A stretch of DNA of 64,000 bases from Veillonella sp. R32 (GTDB lineage: Bacteria > Bacillota > Negativicutes > Veillonellales > Veillonellaceae): positions 1-64,000 of the forward strand of contig NZ_NMZQ01000011.1 of the NCBI RefSeq assembly GCF_010093125.1, in the 5' to 3' direction. Of the stretch, positions 15,685-24,765 are shown in pieces; within the stretch, counting starts at the first letter, position 1, and each line of letters begins with the position of its first letter. Made by a program: the position numbers and the translations under genes. The notes beneath the pieces are model-generated. The model was not told the DNA's origin and did not search any database. It saw only the letters and a list, made by a program, of their open reading frames with translations.

Positions 15685-17238
15685 TTAAAACCAAGGGGAC
15701 AAATCGAATTCTTCCCCAATCGTCACTTTTACATGAGCCCGCCCTAAGTATAGGCCTAATAAAGTAAGACTGGTGTGACTCAATGGCATCGCATCATAAA
15801 TATCAGCCACTTTTGGCAATACTGGCGAAATATGCTCTAATACCAGCTTCTTATCTGCTTGTGTAAAATTAACTGGTTTACTAGTAGCCAAGGCCAACAC
15901 ATGTTGTTGAATTTCTGGATTATCTATACGAGCTAATTGGAAATAACGAGCTGCTAATCCTTCATCTACCACAGCTAATTTTAACAATGGAGAGTTAATA
16001 CTCTTCACCACATAACGGCCATCTAAGGCATGTCCACGCAAAGCACGCGACAATTCCTCTTTATCAAACCCTGCATAAGCAAATACTAAAGGATAGGAAT
16101 GAACCATAATATCCCAGAATGTATTGCGCTCTGATTCTGCCGTGGAACAACGCAAGTAGTCTAGTTGGCGATACATGGACTCTTCCCGCGGCAAATCTGA
16201 TAAAAAAGGTTCAATATACTTATCTACATAATGCTGTAAATGTTCTAAGCTGTAGTTGTTAGAGTTACGAGAATATTGCAATAATAAGGCTAAGGCCATA
16301 ATCTGGAAATGCCCTAATTGCAAATGTGGTAAAATACGAAGTGCATCAAACGCCACTAAGTATGGGGTACTCGATTTAGGTTCCTGTACCACATCCATAA
16401 AAGCTTCAATGGCAGTTTCTTTCATCCAGGCCGTAGGTGTCGTAGCATACGCTTTTTGCATGCAAAGTAACGCTTCTTGGACAACAATATTTTCTAGTAA
16501 AGCCTGCAATTCGCCACTTTCCGTAATGCCTAAACGTTCAAAAGCCGTCGTGGTAATATCCAATACTTGTTCCTTCGTACTTGCACTAACAGCACCAAAA
16601 GAGTTCATAAAATGGCTCGTCCCTAAAGAAATTAAATCAGATAACTCTGGTTCTTTGTGGCCACTACTCTGATTATACGCTGTATGTAACTCTTTAGCTG
16701 GCGTATCACGCACAACCGGAATGATTCGCGTTGCATCATCAGCGGCTTCAGCCCCTTCAACAGCGGCTGGCACTACACGCTGAATACGGCGGGTTAATTC
16801 CATTTCTGGATCAACGGTACTGCTTGGCTCCGTAGGAATCTTAAGCATGGGTTTAGTCATATCTAAATCGGATACAATGTCATCCCCTAAACGGCTTTCA
16901 CTCGCACTTGATTTAAAATCATTACTAAAAGTCGTAGCCGCCGGTTCTTCCATAGCTTGTTCGAATTCAGATCCTACTTGTTCCTTAGATAAAGGCACAA
17001 AAGTCGTTGCCATTTCCTGTTCCGTGGTTTCACCAGCTACTGCGGCTTCACTTTCTTCCCGATAATACGCTGCGCCATGATCACGTCGCTTGCGTTTGTA
17101 ATAATCAGTATTCGCCACCGAATCCGTAGCCGTTGGTGGTACTTCTCGTTTGCCACTATCACGGAATACTAAATAACATACTAAAAAAAAGACTACAATT
17201 ACGCCTAATACAACTAAGTATGGGATATATGCAGACAT
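15685..17238 (-). CDS. Membrane-anchored protein of unknown function
   Basis: 517 residues with one N-terminal membrane segment (about 4-25, IPYLVVLGVIVVFFLVCYLVF) and a basic KRKRRDH stretch after it, so the bulk is probably cytoplasmic. Residues about 45-190 are polar, Glu/Thr/Ala-rich and likely disordered. Residues about 200-510 look all-helical, possibly a repeat-type scaffold. The start has AGGAGG upstream. No catalytic motif seen and no family recognised. It stands alone between the bidirectional terminator and the tRNA cluster. Confidence 0.75.
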   Translation of the reverse strand: MSAYIPYLVVLGVIVVFFLVCYLVFRDSGKREVPPTATDSVANTDYYKRKRRDHGAAYYREESEAAVAGETTEQEMATTFVPLSKEQVGSEFEQAMEEPAATTFSNDFKSSASESRLGDDIVSDLDMTKPMLKIPTEPSSTVDPEMELTRRIQRVVPAAVEGAEAADDATRIIPVVRDTPAKELHTAYNQSSGHKEPELSDLISLGTSHFMNSFGAVSASTKEQVLDITTTAFERLGITESGELQALLENIVVQEALLCMQKAYATTPTAWMKETAIEAFMDVVQEPKSSTPYLVAFDALRILPHLQLGHFQIMALALLLQYSRNSNNYSLEHLQHYVDKYIEPFLSDLPREESMYRQLDYLRCSTAESERNTFWDIMVHSYPLVFAYAGFDKEELSRALRGHALDGRYVVKSINSPLLKLAVVDEGLAARYFQLARIDNPEIQQHVLALATSKPVNFTQADKKLVLEHISPVLPKVADIYDAMPLSHTSLTLLGLYLGRAHVKVTIGEEFDLSPWF

Positions 17239-17339
17239 CTTATTCCTCCTGCTAAGCTTTTGCTTCTCTATAATAGCTATATATTATTCTTTTATGTTAC
17301 CACATCTTACCGTATTAGCCAATGAAGTTACATAATAAA

Positions 17340-17371
17340 ATAAAAAGCGAGCTCGCCGTTGCGAACTCGCT
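17340..17371 (-). terminator. Terminator of the tRNA cluster
   Basis: Eleven-bp stem with one G-U (17346-17356 with 17361-17371) then T-run on the minus strand, seven nt past tRNA-Val. Confidence 0.88.
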
Positions 17372-17377
17372 AATCAG

Positions 17378-17453
<76 letters not shown>

Positions 17454-17457
17454 ATAT

Positions 17458-17532
17458 TGGTGACCCGTGGGGGAATCGAACCCCCGATACCGCCGTGAAA
17501 GGGCGGTGTCTTAACCGCTTGACCAACGGGCC
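17458..17532 (-). tRNA. tRNA-Glu (anticodon TTC)
   Basis: 75 nt including encoded CCA. Acceptor GGCCCGT/ACGGGTC with one G-U pair, anticodon stem CCGCC/GGCGG with loop CTTTCAC, T-stem GGGGG/CCCCC around TTCGATT. Four nt upstream of tRNA-Val. Confidence 0.97.
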
Positions 17533-17534
17533 AC

Positions 17535-17610
17535 TGGCTCCCCGAGTAGGACTCGAACCTACGACCGATCGGTTAACAGCCGATTGCTCTACCGACTGAG
17601 CTATCGAGGA
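17535..17610 (-). tRNA. tRNA-Asn (anticodon GTT)
   Basis: 76 nt including encoded CCA. Anticodon stem ATCGG/CCGAT with loop CTGTTAA, T-loop GTTCGAGTC. First tRNA of the cluster, two nt before tRNA-Glu. Confidence 0.97.
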
Positions 17611-17624
17611 ATGGTACAAGAGAT

Positions 17625-17653
17625 ATTCTATACTAAAATCAAAGTAAATGCAA
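17625..17653 (-). promoter_or_regulatory. Promoter of the tRNA cluster
   Basis: Minus strand -35 TTGCAT (17648-17653), 17-nt spacer, -10 TAGAAT (17625-17630), about 15 nt before the tRNA-Asn 5' end. Confidence 0.65.
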
Positions 17654-17717
17654 GTACTTTTTTTATATATTTTTCAGATTTTCTCAAAAGGCTCTCAAAC
17701 TACAGCTAAGAGCACAT

Positions 17718-17750
17718 AAAAAGCGGCTAGGCATCACTTTCCTAGCCGCT
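17718..17750 (-). terminator. Terminator downstream of gdhA
   Basis: Ten-bp perfect stem AGCGGCTAGG/CCTAGCCGCT (17722-17731 with 17741-17750), followed on the minus strand by TTTTATG. Confidence 0.75.
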
Positions 17751-17865
17751 GTCGCGCACAGTATACTTCTAGTTTATATCATTTAAAGAGCCCCTATCTG
17801 CTAGGCTTACGTTAGACAGTTATACTAAGCGTTCTATAGTATGTACGTCAGGGTACATAAAAAAC

Positions 17866-19122
17866 TTAACCATTAAAGCCACGAAGTTTGCTAGCATCAA
17901 CTAAACGTTTTAACGCTACCATGTAAGCGGCTAAACGAGGATATACTTTGTATTCCTGTTGCATAGCCCATACTTCTTCAAAGCTCATTTTCATATTTTT
18001 TTCAAGACGAGTATTTACTTCTTCTTCATCCCAATAGAAACCAGCTTTATTTTGAACCCATTCGTAATAAGAAGTAACAACACCACCGCCGTTAGCTAAT
18101 ACGTCAGGAATAATATCGATACCTTTTTCAAAGAAGTATAAGTCAGCTTCATTAGTAGTAGGACCATTAGCACCTTCTAAGATAGCTTTAGCTTTAACTT
18201 CTTTCATATTGCCACCATTAATTTGATTTTCAAGGGCAGCCAAATATAATACATCCACATCGAGTAATAATAATTCTGGATTTGGAATGCGTTTCATGCC
18301 TGGTTCTTCATAGCCTTCCAAGGAACGACCATGAGAGTTAGCATATTCATATGCTTTTTTAACGTCGATACCATTTTCGTTATAAATAGAACCATGAACG
18401 TCGCCAATAGCTACTACTTTAGCCCCTTCGCGATGCATCAATAAAGCACCTACGCTACCTACGTTACCGAAACCTTGAACGGCAATAGTCACGTCAGACA
18501 TTTTTTTGCCCTTCTTTTCAAGATAACTCTTAAGCGTAAACATACAACCGCGACCAGTTGCTTCGTTACGGCCTAAGGAACCGCCAACAGCTAATGGTTT
18601 ACCAGTTACAACTCCTGGAGACCATACGCCTTTTAATGTAGAGAATTCATCAACGATCCAAGCCATAATCTGTGGATTCGTATTAACATCTGGTGCTGGT
18701 ACGTCAGTATCTACACCAATGATAGGAGCGATCTTACGCACAAAGCCACGAGTTAAACGTTCTAATTCACGTTGGCTCAATTTCTTAGGATCTACTTTAA
18801 TACCGCCTTTACCACCACCATAAGGAAGGTGAGCAATAGAGTTTTTAATTGTCATCCAAGCAGCCAAAGCACGCACTTCATTTTCATCGGAATCAGGATG
18901 GAAACGAATGCCACCTTTAGCAGCACCCATAATAGTGCTATGTTGGGTACGATAGCCACTAAATACTTCAACATGACCATCATCCATCTGAACTGGGATC
19001 GCTACTTGCAATTCACGTTCTGGATGGCGAATTACTTCATAATCGTTGCGCTCTAAACCAAGTTTTTGAGCCGCTTCGTCAAGTGTGTTAAGCATGTTTT
19101 CGTAGGGATTATAATTTGCCAT
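17866..19122 (-). CDS. gdhA: Glutamate dehydrogenase
   Basis: Reversible oxidative deamination of glutamate to 2-oxoglutarate. 418 residues, the hexameric bacterial size. Substrate/catalytic region PYGGGKGGIKVDPKKLS lies near residue 102. The Rossmann motif GFGNVGSVGA is near 215. Residues after it (VVAIGDVHGS) have Asp rather than a basic pair, which suggests NAD preference. Monocistronic with its own terminator. Coenzyme specificity is inference. Confidence 0.95.
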   Translation of the reverse strand: MANYNPYENMLNTLDEAAQKLGLERNDYEVIRHPERELQVAIPVQMDDGHVEVFSGYRTQHSTIMGAAKGGIRFHPDSDENEVRALAAWMTIKNSIAHLPYGGGKGGIKVDPKKLSQRELERLTRGFVRKIAPIIGVDTDVPAPDVNTNPQIMAWIVDEFSTLKGVWSPGVVTGKPLAVGGSLGRNEATGRGCMFTLKSYLEKKGKKMSDVTIAVQGFGNVGSVGALLMHREGAKVVAIGDVHGSIYNENGIDVKKAYEYANSHGRSLEGYEEPGMKRIPNPELLLLDVDVLYLAALENQINGGNMKEVKAKAILEGANGPTTNEADLYFFEKGIDIIPDVLANGGGVVTSYYEWVQNKAGFYWDEEEVNTRLEKNMKMSFEEVWAMQQEYKVYPRLAAYMVALKRLVDASKLRGFNG

Positions 19123-19294
19123 AATCGTTTCTCCTTATTGCGTGTACACAATAAACTCACTAGTTCAATACAAACTAATCTATATCCTGTTAACACTATA
19201 ACACAGAGAACACATATTCACCATTCATTTTTCATAATTTTCATTTTTCCTATTACTATTACGCATAACCTCGTTATAGCAGGAAACAAAAAGA
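19123..19294. other. Upstream region of gdhA
   Basis: Part of a 302-nt gap between gdhA and exoA. AT-rich, expected to hold the gdhA promoter; a minus-strand TATAGT near 19196-19201 is a possible -10 but without a clear -35. No ORF seen. Confidence 0.4.
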
Positions 19295-19320
19295 GTCTAG
19301 CTAATAATTATTAGCTAGAC
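19295..19320 (-). terminator. Palindromic terminator downstream of exoA
   Basis: Perfect 26-nt palindrome with arms GTCTAGCTAATAA and complement, followed on the minus strand by TCTTTTTG. It lies about 105 nt past the exoA stop. Confidence 0.75.
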
Positions 19321-19424
19321 CTCTCCATATGGTCACTTCATATGACAATTAAATATAGATATTTTTCTATAAAGAATACCTTTTTTGCCCATTCTATAGA
19401 GTATAAATCAAGACCGCTCACTGG

Positions 19425-20180
19425 TTATAGATTAATGTCCAATTCTACTGGGCAGTGATCGCTGCCAAAAATATCAGGATGAATACGGGCTTCCACGATT
19501 TTATCATCAAGACGTGCCGAGGTAATAAAATAGTCAATTCTCCATCCTACGTTCCTATCACGGGCTTTGCCCATATAAGACCACCAGCTATACGCATCTG
19601 TTACATCAGGATATAATTTGCGGAACGTATCCGTAAAACCTGACCCTAATAGTTCCGTCATTTTAGCTCGTTCTTCATCAGTAAAGCCAGCATTTTTACG
19701 ATTCGTTTTTGGATTTTTCAAGTCGATTTCTTCATGAGCCACATTAAGATCACCACAAAGAATGACAGGCTTCTTCTCATCTAATGCCAATAAATATTGA
19801 CGGAATGCATCTTCCCAAGTCATACGATAGGCTAAACGCGCCAATTCGCGTTGACTATTTGGGGTATAACAAGTCACTAAATAGAAATTTTCAAACTCGG
19901 CCGTAATCACACGACCTTCTTGGTCATGTTCTTCTATACCAATTCCATTAGTTACTTGAATTGGTTTATGACGTGTGAAAATAGCCGTACCACTATAGCC
20001 TTTTTTCACCGCACTATTCCAATACTGCTCATAACCGGGCAATTCTAATTCAATTTGATGAGGCTGTAATTTAGTCTCTTGCAGACAAAACATGTCAGCA
20101 TCTAATTTTTCAAAACTTTCCATGAATCCTTTGGTTACGGCAGCCCGTAAGCCATTAACATTCCAAGAAATTAATTTCAT
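19425..20180 (-). CDS. exoA: Exodeoxyribonuclease III / AP endonuclease
   Basis: Base-excision repair enzyme cutting at abasic sites. 251 residues. Conserved residues: WNVNGLRA (Asn7), LQETK (Glu34), GDLNVAHEEIDL (near 142-153) and the C-terminal GSDHCPVELDI with the catalytic SDH. Length matches ExoA of Firmicutes. Monocistronic as far as can be seen. Confidence 0.95.
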   Translation of the reverse strand: MKLISWNVNGLRAAVTKGFMESFEKLDADMFCLQETKLQPHQIELELPGYEQYWNSAVKKGYSGTAIFTRHKPIQVTNGIGIEEHDQEGRVITAEFENFYLVTCYTPNSQRELARLAYRMTWEDAFRQYLLALDEKKPVILCGDLNVAHEEIDLKNPKTNRKNAGFTDEERAKMTELLGSGFTDTFRKLYPDVTDAYSWWSYMGKARDRNVGWRIDYFITSARLDDKIVEARIHPDIFGSDHCPVELDINL

Positions 20181-20217
20181 GCAAGACTCCTTTCAGTCAC
20201 CTACACATCTATAATAA

Positions 20218-20535
20218 CTACTTTGACACTGCTTTATGTTGGTTGTTCATAGTGCCTTGGGCTGTATGCCCCTCATGAGTAACCTGAACTGTATCCTCTT
20301 GTCCTTTCGTAGCTACACCCGCTTCAGCTGCTTCTTTAGCTGCTAACTCGGCTTCTTTACGAGCAAAATAAGCCTCTAATTTAGCTCGTCGCGATTTACG
20401 CGTCACTTCTAAAAAGAACGACAACACTAATAAAACAATAGCAATCATATTGGTGGTTGTCACACCATAGGAATAGATATGATACAAAATATATAAAAAT
20501 GCAACCACTAACAACGCACGCTGTAAACTAGCCAT
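20218..20535 (-). CDS. Small membrane protein of unknown function
   Basis: 105 residues: two predicted membrane segments (about 5-22 and 29-45), a basic stretch KSRRAKLEAYFARKEAELAAKEAAE that looks like a charged helix, then a polar tail. Follows the DUF421 gene by 32 nt and is probably in its operon. Family not recognised. Confidence 0.65.
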   Translation of the reverse strand: MASLQRALLVVAFLYILYHIYSYGVTTTNMIAIVLLVLSFFLEVTRKSRRAKLEAYFARKEAELAAKEAAEAGVATKGQEDTVQVTHEGHTAQGTMNNQHKAVSK

Positions 20536-20567
20536 AAATAGCTCCTCTCAGCATCGCCCCTTATTCA

Positions 20568-21212
20568 TTAACGTCCTTCTTTAGCATAAGGAGTAATGAC
20601 TAACTCATCTTTAACTAACTCAGCCATATACACATCGGATATAGAATAGCCTTGTTCCGCCACTGTCGAGTCCAACCAGGAGCGGTCCTTTTCTACTAAG
20701 GATAACACGTTTTCATCCACTTGCCCATCCGCAATTAATGGATAATGGACGGTGTCTTCCCCATATTTAACAACTGTTAATTGTCCATTCTGTTCTAAAA
20801 CGGCGCGCTTTACCTCGCCTACACGACTAACACCGGCTGCGCGTAATTTTAAATGTAAATCACCAGCACTCACACCATTGCGCATACATTCTTCCACTTG
20901 TACTTTACCATAATCAACAACATTCACTGGATTGCCGTCGACCATGCGTTTCACATGATGATTATAGGCTGACAAATAACGAAGGCCCATCACCACAATC
21001 GTCCAACCAATCAAAACTAATAAAAACTGTAAAACCCCAATGGCATCATTATAAATAACCCCACCAATGATGCCACCCAGCACATAGTTTTGTACTTGGT
21101 CAATGGCTGAATTAGGCGCTAAGTTACCTTTCCCCATCAAATTAATCTGAAAAACTAAACACAAAATGCCCAAGATTAATTTAATCATAATGAGCGTATA
21201 ACCAGTTATCAT
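20568..21212 (-). CDS. DUF421 (YetF-type) membrane protein
   Basis: 214 residues: three N-terminal membrane segments (about 5-85) followed by a cytoplasmic domain typical of DUF421/YetF proteins (NPVNVVDYGKVQVEECMRNGVSAGDLHLKLRAAGV, then a strand-rich part). The NSAIDQVQNYVLGGIIGG segment between helices is characteristic. Related B. subtilis proteins affect germination and membrane stress; the biochemical role is unknown. Starts seven nt after the DUF3290 gene, the usual pair in Firmicutes. Confidence 0.85.
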   Translation of the reverse strand: MITGYTLIMIKLILGILCLVFQINLMGKGNLAPNSAIDQVQNYVLGGIIGGVIYNDAIGVLQFLLVLIGWTIVVMGLRYLSAYNHHVKRMVDGNPVNVVDYGKVQVEECMRNGVSAGDLHLKLRAAGVSRVGEVKRAVLEQNGQLTVVKYGEDTVHYPLIADGQVDENVLSLVEKDRSWLDSTVAEQGYSISDVYMAELVKDELVITPYAKEGR

Positions 21213-21219
21213 AATCGTC

Positions 21220-21675
21220 TTACTCCTTCGCTATGTCCACTACTTTTATCTGCGAATCAATCATATGGACTTGAGTTAGTGAATAGGCTTCAAAGTTCTT
21301 AGTAAATTGGGCCCGATAAAACCGATTACCTACATTGATGATAACATCTTCATTCAAATGCAACGCATTGACCCGTATAGCCTCTTTAGATACGCCCAAG
21401 CGCTCAGAAACAGTCACTACGAAATTCGCCATGCGGCTACTTTCTTCCGAGTTTTTAAGCGACGAATCATATTCACTCCAACGAATTCCTAAGACAAAGA
21501 CTATGATTAAGGATAACAAAATGGTTAAATCACGATAGCGACTATTCAGCCGATGTCGGATAAATTGAATGCTCACTAATAGGAGCGCTACTAATAACAA
21601 AAAAGACAAGCCATATTGCATAAGCGCATTAAATTGCCCTTGTTGCACAATATAAGCATACGTATAAAAATTCAA
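21220..21675 (-). CDS. DUF3290 membrane protein
   Basis: 151 residues: two membrane segments (about 21-41 and 50-66) and a soluble C-terminal domain. The TYAYIVQQGQFN start and the SVERLGVSKEAIRVN-like region match DUF3290 proteins, which are nearly always encoded next to DUF421. This supports a two-component membrane complex of unknown role. Follows the DUF436 gene by 16 nt. Confidence 0.8.
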   Translation of the reverse strand: MNFYTYAYIVQQGQFNALMQYGLSFLLLVALLLVSIQFIRHRLNSRYRDLTILLSLIIVFVLGIRWSEYDSSLKNSEESSRMANFVVTVSERLGVSKEAIRVNALHLNEDVIINVGNRFYRAQFTKNFEAYSLTQVHMIDSQIKVVDIAKE

Positions 21676-21691
21676 ACTACCTTCACCTCTA

Positions 21692-22264
21692 CTACATTAG
21701 GGACTCATCATAGACCGCTCGTGCGCCGCCGATATATTTAGGGCGAATTCGCGCCGCCGTCACATGAGCCTCGCCAATTTGTTTCACCTGTAATCGCACC
21801 GGTACCACCACAGGCCGTAAGTGCATACCAATAAAAGTATCACCAATATCAAGGCCCGCTTCAGCCTGAATAGACTCTACTACCACAGGTTTTGTAAATT
21901 GGGCAAAGGCCGCCATAGACGTAGCACCACCAGCATGTAACTGAGGTACTGCATTGCAGATAGGCCAACCATGGTCCTTCGCTACTGCTTTTTCAACGAC
22001 TAGCGCTCGATTTAAATGTTCACAACATTGCACGGCTAAGGCAATCTGTTTAGGCTGTAATACATGTAAAAGAGCGGCCACTATAGTCTGCCCTACTTCT
22101 GTAGTCGAGTCAGTTCCAATCCGTGCCCCCCGCACTTCACTGGTAGAACAACCTACAACCAGTACATCACCAGCTGTCAGGCGCCCCACTGTAACCAATT
22201 CAGTCACGGCCGCCGTGACAGCATCTTTAATTACCGCTAACTCTTCCTTAGGTAATGCCATCAT
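21692..22264 (-). CDS. DUF436/UPF0340 (YwlG-type) protein
   Basis: 190 residues of the conserved Firmicute family TIGR01440. Recognisable segments are LVVGCSTSEVRGARIGTDSTTEVG (about 43-67), AVQCCEHLNRALVVEK (about 98-113) and GDTFIGMHLRPVVVPVR near the C-terminus. The function is not established for the family. First gene of the small operon with DUF3290 and DUF421. The start is the second of two adjacent methionines or the first; both have the same Shine-Dalgarno context. Confidence 0.88.
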   Translation of the reverse strand: MMALPKEELAVIKDAVTAAVTELVTVGRLTAGDVLVVGCSTSEVRGARIGTDSTTEVGQTIVAALLHVLQPKQIALAVQCCEHLNRALVVEKAVAKDHGWPICNAVPQLHAGGATSMAAFAQFTKPVVVESIQAEAGLDIGDTFIGMHLRPVVVPVRLQVKQIGEAHVTAARIRPKYIGGARAVYDESLM

Positions 22265-22307
22265 ATCCCTTCTTCCTCATAATTTAATTATTCATAGACA
22301 GCCTGCA

Positions 22308-24512
22308 TTATAGCTGTCTATCTTCACGTAGTACATAGGCATACGCCCGTCGATACCCCGTGTCGTCTCTTTCAATATACACCCCTTGCAGCTCTGGTGC
22401 AAATCCAGGTAATTCATTTATCCCCGCTTCAAGAGCCATAAAATAATCCCGTGCTGTAACAGACCAAATTTCTCCTGGCTGCACGCAAATTACACCTGGC
22501 GGATACGGTAGTGCCCCTTCTAAAGCCATGCGTCCCACGCAATCAGCAATAGGTACTAATTCACCATAACCACGGACAAAATCAATATTAGCCGCTTGCG
22601 GTGTTTTTACATATGTAGGAAAGTATTCTTTTTGAAACAAGCGCTGTTGTAATTGACTCACATTACGCGCTTTGTAAAAATCATGCATTTCTTGGCAAAG
22701 TTGGCGAATCGTATAGCCGCGGTACTTATCAATATTCATAGCATATACCGTGGGCAAGACCTCTTGCATCGGTGCATCAGCTTCAATCAATTGTTCAAAT
22801 CGCAACAATTTAGCAATTAAAGCATCCATTTTCGTATATGATTCAGCTGGTGTCAGCAAGAACAAAATAGTATTCAAATCACATTTTTCAGGCACCACTT
22901 GATGTTCTCGCAAATAATTAGCCAAGATAGTGGCCGGAATGCCAAAGTCTTCATAAGCCCCCGTTTCCATATTAATGCCTGGCGTAATTAATTGGAATTT
23001 GCAAGGATCGATAAAATATTGTCCCTTTCCATAGCCACTAAAAGAATGCCAACTCGCTTCTGGTTCAAAGGCAAAATACGCCATATCTTGAGTCATATCG
23101 ACTGTTTTGCCTTCTTCCCACGGTTTGCCATGGACCATAGGTGGTACTAAAGGTCGTAAATATTTACAGTTCCGCAACACCGTCTTGCGTGCTTCAATAC
23201 CCACCGCGACACAATCCTGCCACAAGGCACGACCGCCGTCGCCACTATGAATCTTAGCATTCACATCAAGAGCCGCAAATAGAGGATAAAACGGCGAAGT
23301 AGAGGCATGCATCATAAAAGCATTATTAAAGCGTTTTTGATTCACATAGCGCTCTTGCCCGCGAATATGACCATCTTTTTTATGAATCTGTGAGGTTTGT
23401 GAAAAGCCTGCTAGTTGCTTATGCACCGACTGTGTCACAATAATACCAGGATCCTCAGGCCCTAATTCAAGCAATAAAGGGGAACAATCTTTCATCATAG
23501 GAATAAACTGCTCATACCCAACCCACGCCGAGTCGAATAAAATATAATCACATAAGTGACCTATCGCATCCACTACTTGCCGTGCATTATAAATCGTTCC
23601 ATCATAAGTGCCTAACTGAATGACCGCTAAGCGAATAGGCCGTGGGGCCTTTGCTTTTTCAGGATCCCGCTCGGCAATGCGCTCACGTAAGGTTGTTTCA
23701 TTAAAGCAAGCTTCTGGAATCCCTCCAATAGAACCAAAGGGATTGCGCGCGGTTTCTAAATACACCGGAATCGCTCCAGCCTGTACTAAAGCACCATGAG
23801 AAATAGATTTATGATTATTCCGGTCATATAGCACAATATCGCCTGGTGCCAGCAAGGCATTTAATACCACTTTGTTCGACGTAGATGTGCCATTCAACAC
23901 AAAATACGTCTTATCCGCATTAAATACTTGTGCCGCATGTTCTTGCGCATCTAGGGCATACCCTTCATGAATTAACAAATCACCTAACTGCACATCCGCA
24001 TTACATAGATCGCTACGGAAAATATTCTCACCATAGAAATCATAAAAGGCACGACCTGCTGGATGTTTGCGGAAAAATTGCCCCCCTTGATGACCCGGAC
24101 AATTAAATTGTGAATTGCCTGTTTCTACATACCGACGCAAGGTTCTAAAAAAGGGCGGCAAGGACCGATGTTCATAATTTAAAATAGCCGTTTCAACACG
24201 ACGAGCATAAAACTCCCGCTCTGACGGCTCACTATCTAAAATACCATAGGCATCTCGTAACACTGTATCTTCTGCTTTGGCCACTTGCTCCGGTGTCAAC
24301 CCTTCCATGCCGGTGCCCGTACGCACTACAAATACAGGAATATCAAAGGCCTTAACTGGCGTATTAGCTAAGGTATCAATTTCACAATCGCCAATCAGCA
24401 CAGCCCCTACATCGGTAAAGTCCGTTGCTGTTGGACGAATTACTGGGCGCTTCGTAAGCACCCCTACTACTGCTTCCGCTTGTTCAGAAATAGCCACTTT
24501 TAAAAGGGACAT
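22308..24512 (-). CDS. speC: Ornithine decarboxylase (SpeC/SpeF type)
   Basis: PLP enzyme making putrescine from ornithine. 734 residues, in the long prokaryotic group: N-terminal wing domain (about 1-110), PLP core with Schiff-base lysine in SVHKQLAGFSQTSQIHKK (near 363), and C-terminal domain. Segments such as CPGHQGG, FRSDLCNADVQLGDLLIHEG, MMHASTSPFYPLFAALDVNAKIH and EGALPYPPGV are nearly those of E. coli SpeC as I remember it, which points to ornithine rather than lysine or arginine. Negativicutes also use such enzymes for polyamines attached to peptidoglycan. Monocistronic. Confidence 0.9.
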   Translation of the reverse strand: MSLLKVAISEQAEAVVGVLTKRPVIRPTATDFTDVGAVLIGDCEIDTLANTPVKAFDIPVFVVRTGTGMEGLTPEQVAKAEDTVLRDAYGILDSEPSEREFYARRVETAILNYEHRSLPPFFRTLRRYVETGNSQFNCPGHQGGQFFRKHPAGRAFYDFYGENIFRSDLCNADVQLGDLLIHEGYALDAQEHAAQVFNADKTYFVLNGTSTSNKVVLNALLAPGDIVLYDRNNHKSISHGALVQAGAIPVYLETARNPFGSIGGIPEACFNETTLRERIAERDPEKAKAPRPIRLAVIQLGTYDGTIYNARQVVDAIGHLCDYILFDSAWVGYEQFIPMMKDCSPLLLELGPEDPGIIVTQSVHKQLAGFSQTSQIHKKDGHIRGQERYVNQKRFNNAFMMHASTSPFYPLFAALDVNAKIHSGDGGRALWQDCVAVGIEARKTVLRNCKYLRPLVPPMVHGKPWEEGKTVDMTQDMAYFAFEPEASWHSFSGYGKGQYFIDPCKFQLITPGINMETGAYEDFGIPATILANYLREHQVVPEKCDLNTILFLLTPAESYTKMDALIAKLLRFEQLIEADAPMQEVLPTVYAMNIDKYRGYTIRQLCQEMHDFYKARNVSQLQQRLFQKEYFPTYVKTPQAANIDFVRGYGELVPIADCVGRMALEGALPYPPGVICVQPGEIWSVTARDYFMALEAGINELPGFAPELQGVYIERDDTGYRRAYAYVLREDRQL

Positions 24513-24765
24513 ATAAAACCTCCTTTGATAAAACTACTCCCAAATTCTTACTATTTATTATACCTTATTTCCCTATAGATACGCTATTATTTAAGGATAA
24601 TTCTCTATTTCTAAAGGTATGCAAAATTGAAATACTCGCCCCTAGGATTTCCTTGTCAAAAAGAGTATGATAATAGTATATTAGATTTCAATACCAATAT
24701 ATTAGCCAATCAAAATAATCATATATGCTTTAGAATTTTCTTTTATACGAAAGGGGCCTGTTGGC

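Noticed and set aside
20568-21675. Possible mechanosensitive channel pair
   Set aside because: DUF421/DUF3290 pairing explains both proteins; no pore motif seen.
22308-24512. Lysine or arginine decarboxylase
   Set aside because: Sequence segments around the PLP site and C-terminus fit SpeC/SpeF more closely, though lysine use cannot be excluded.
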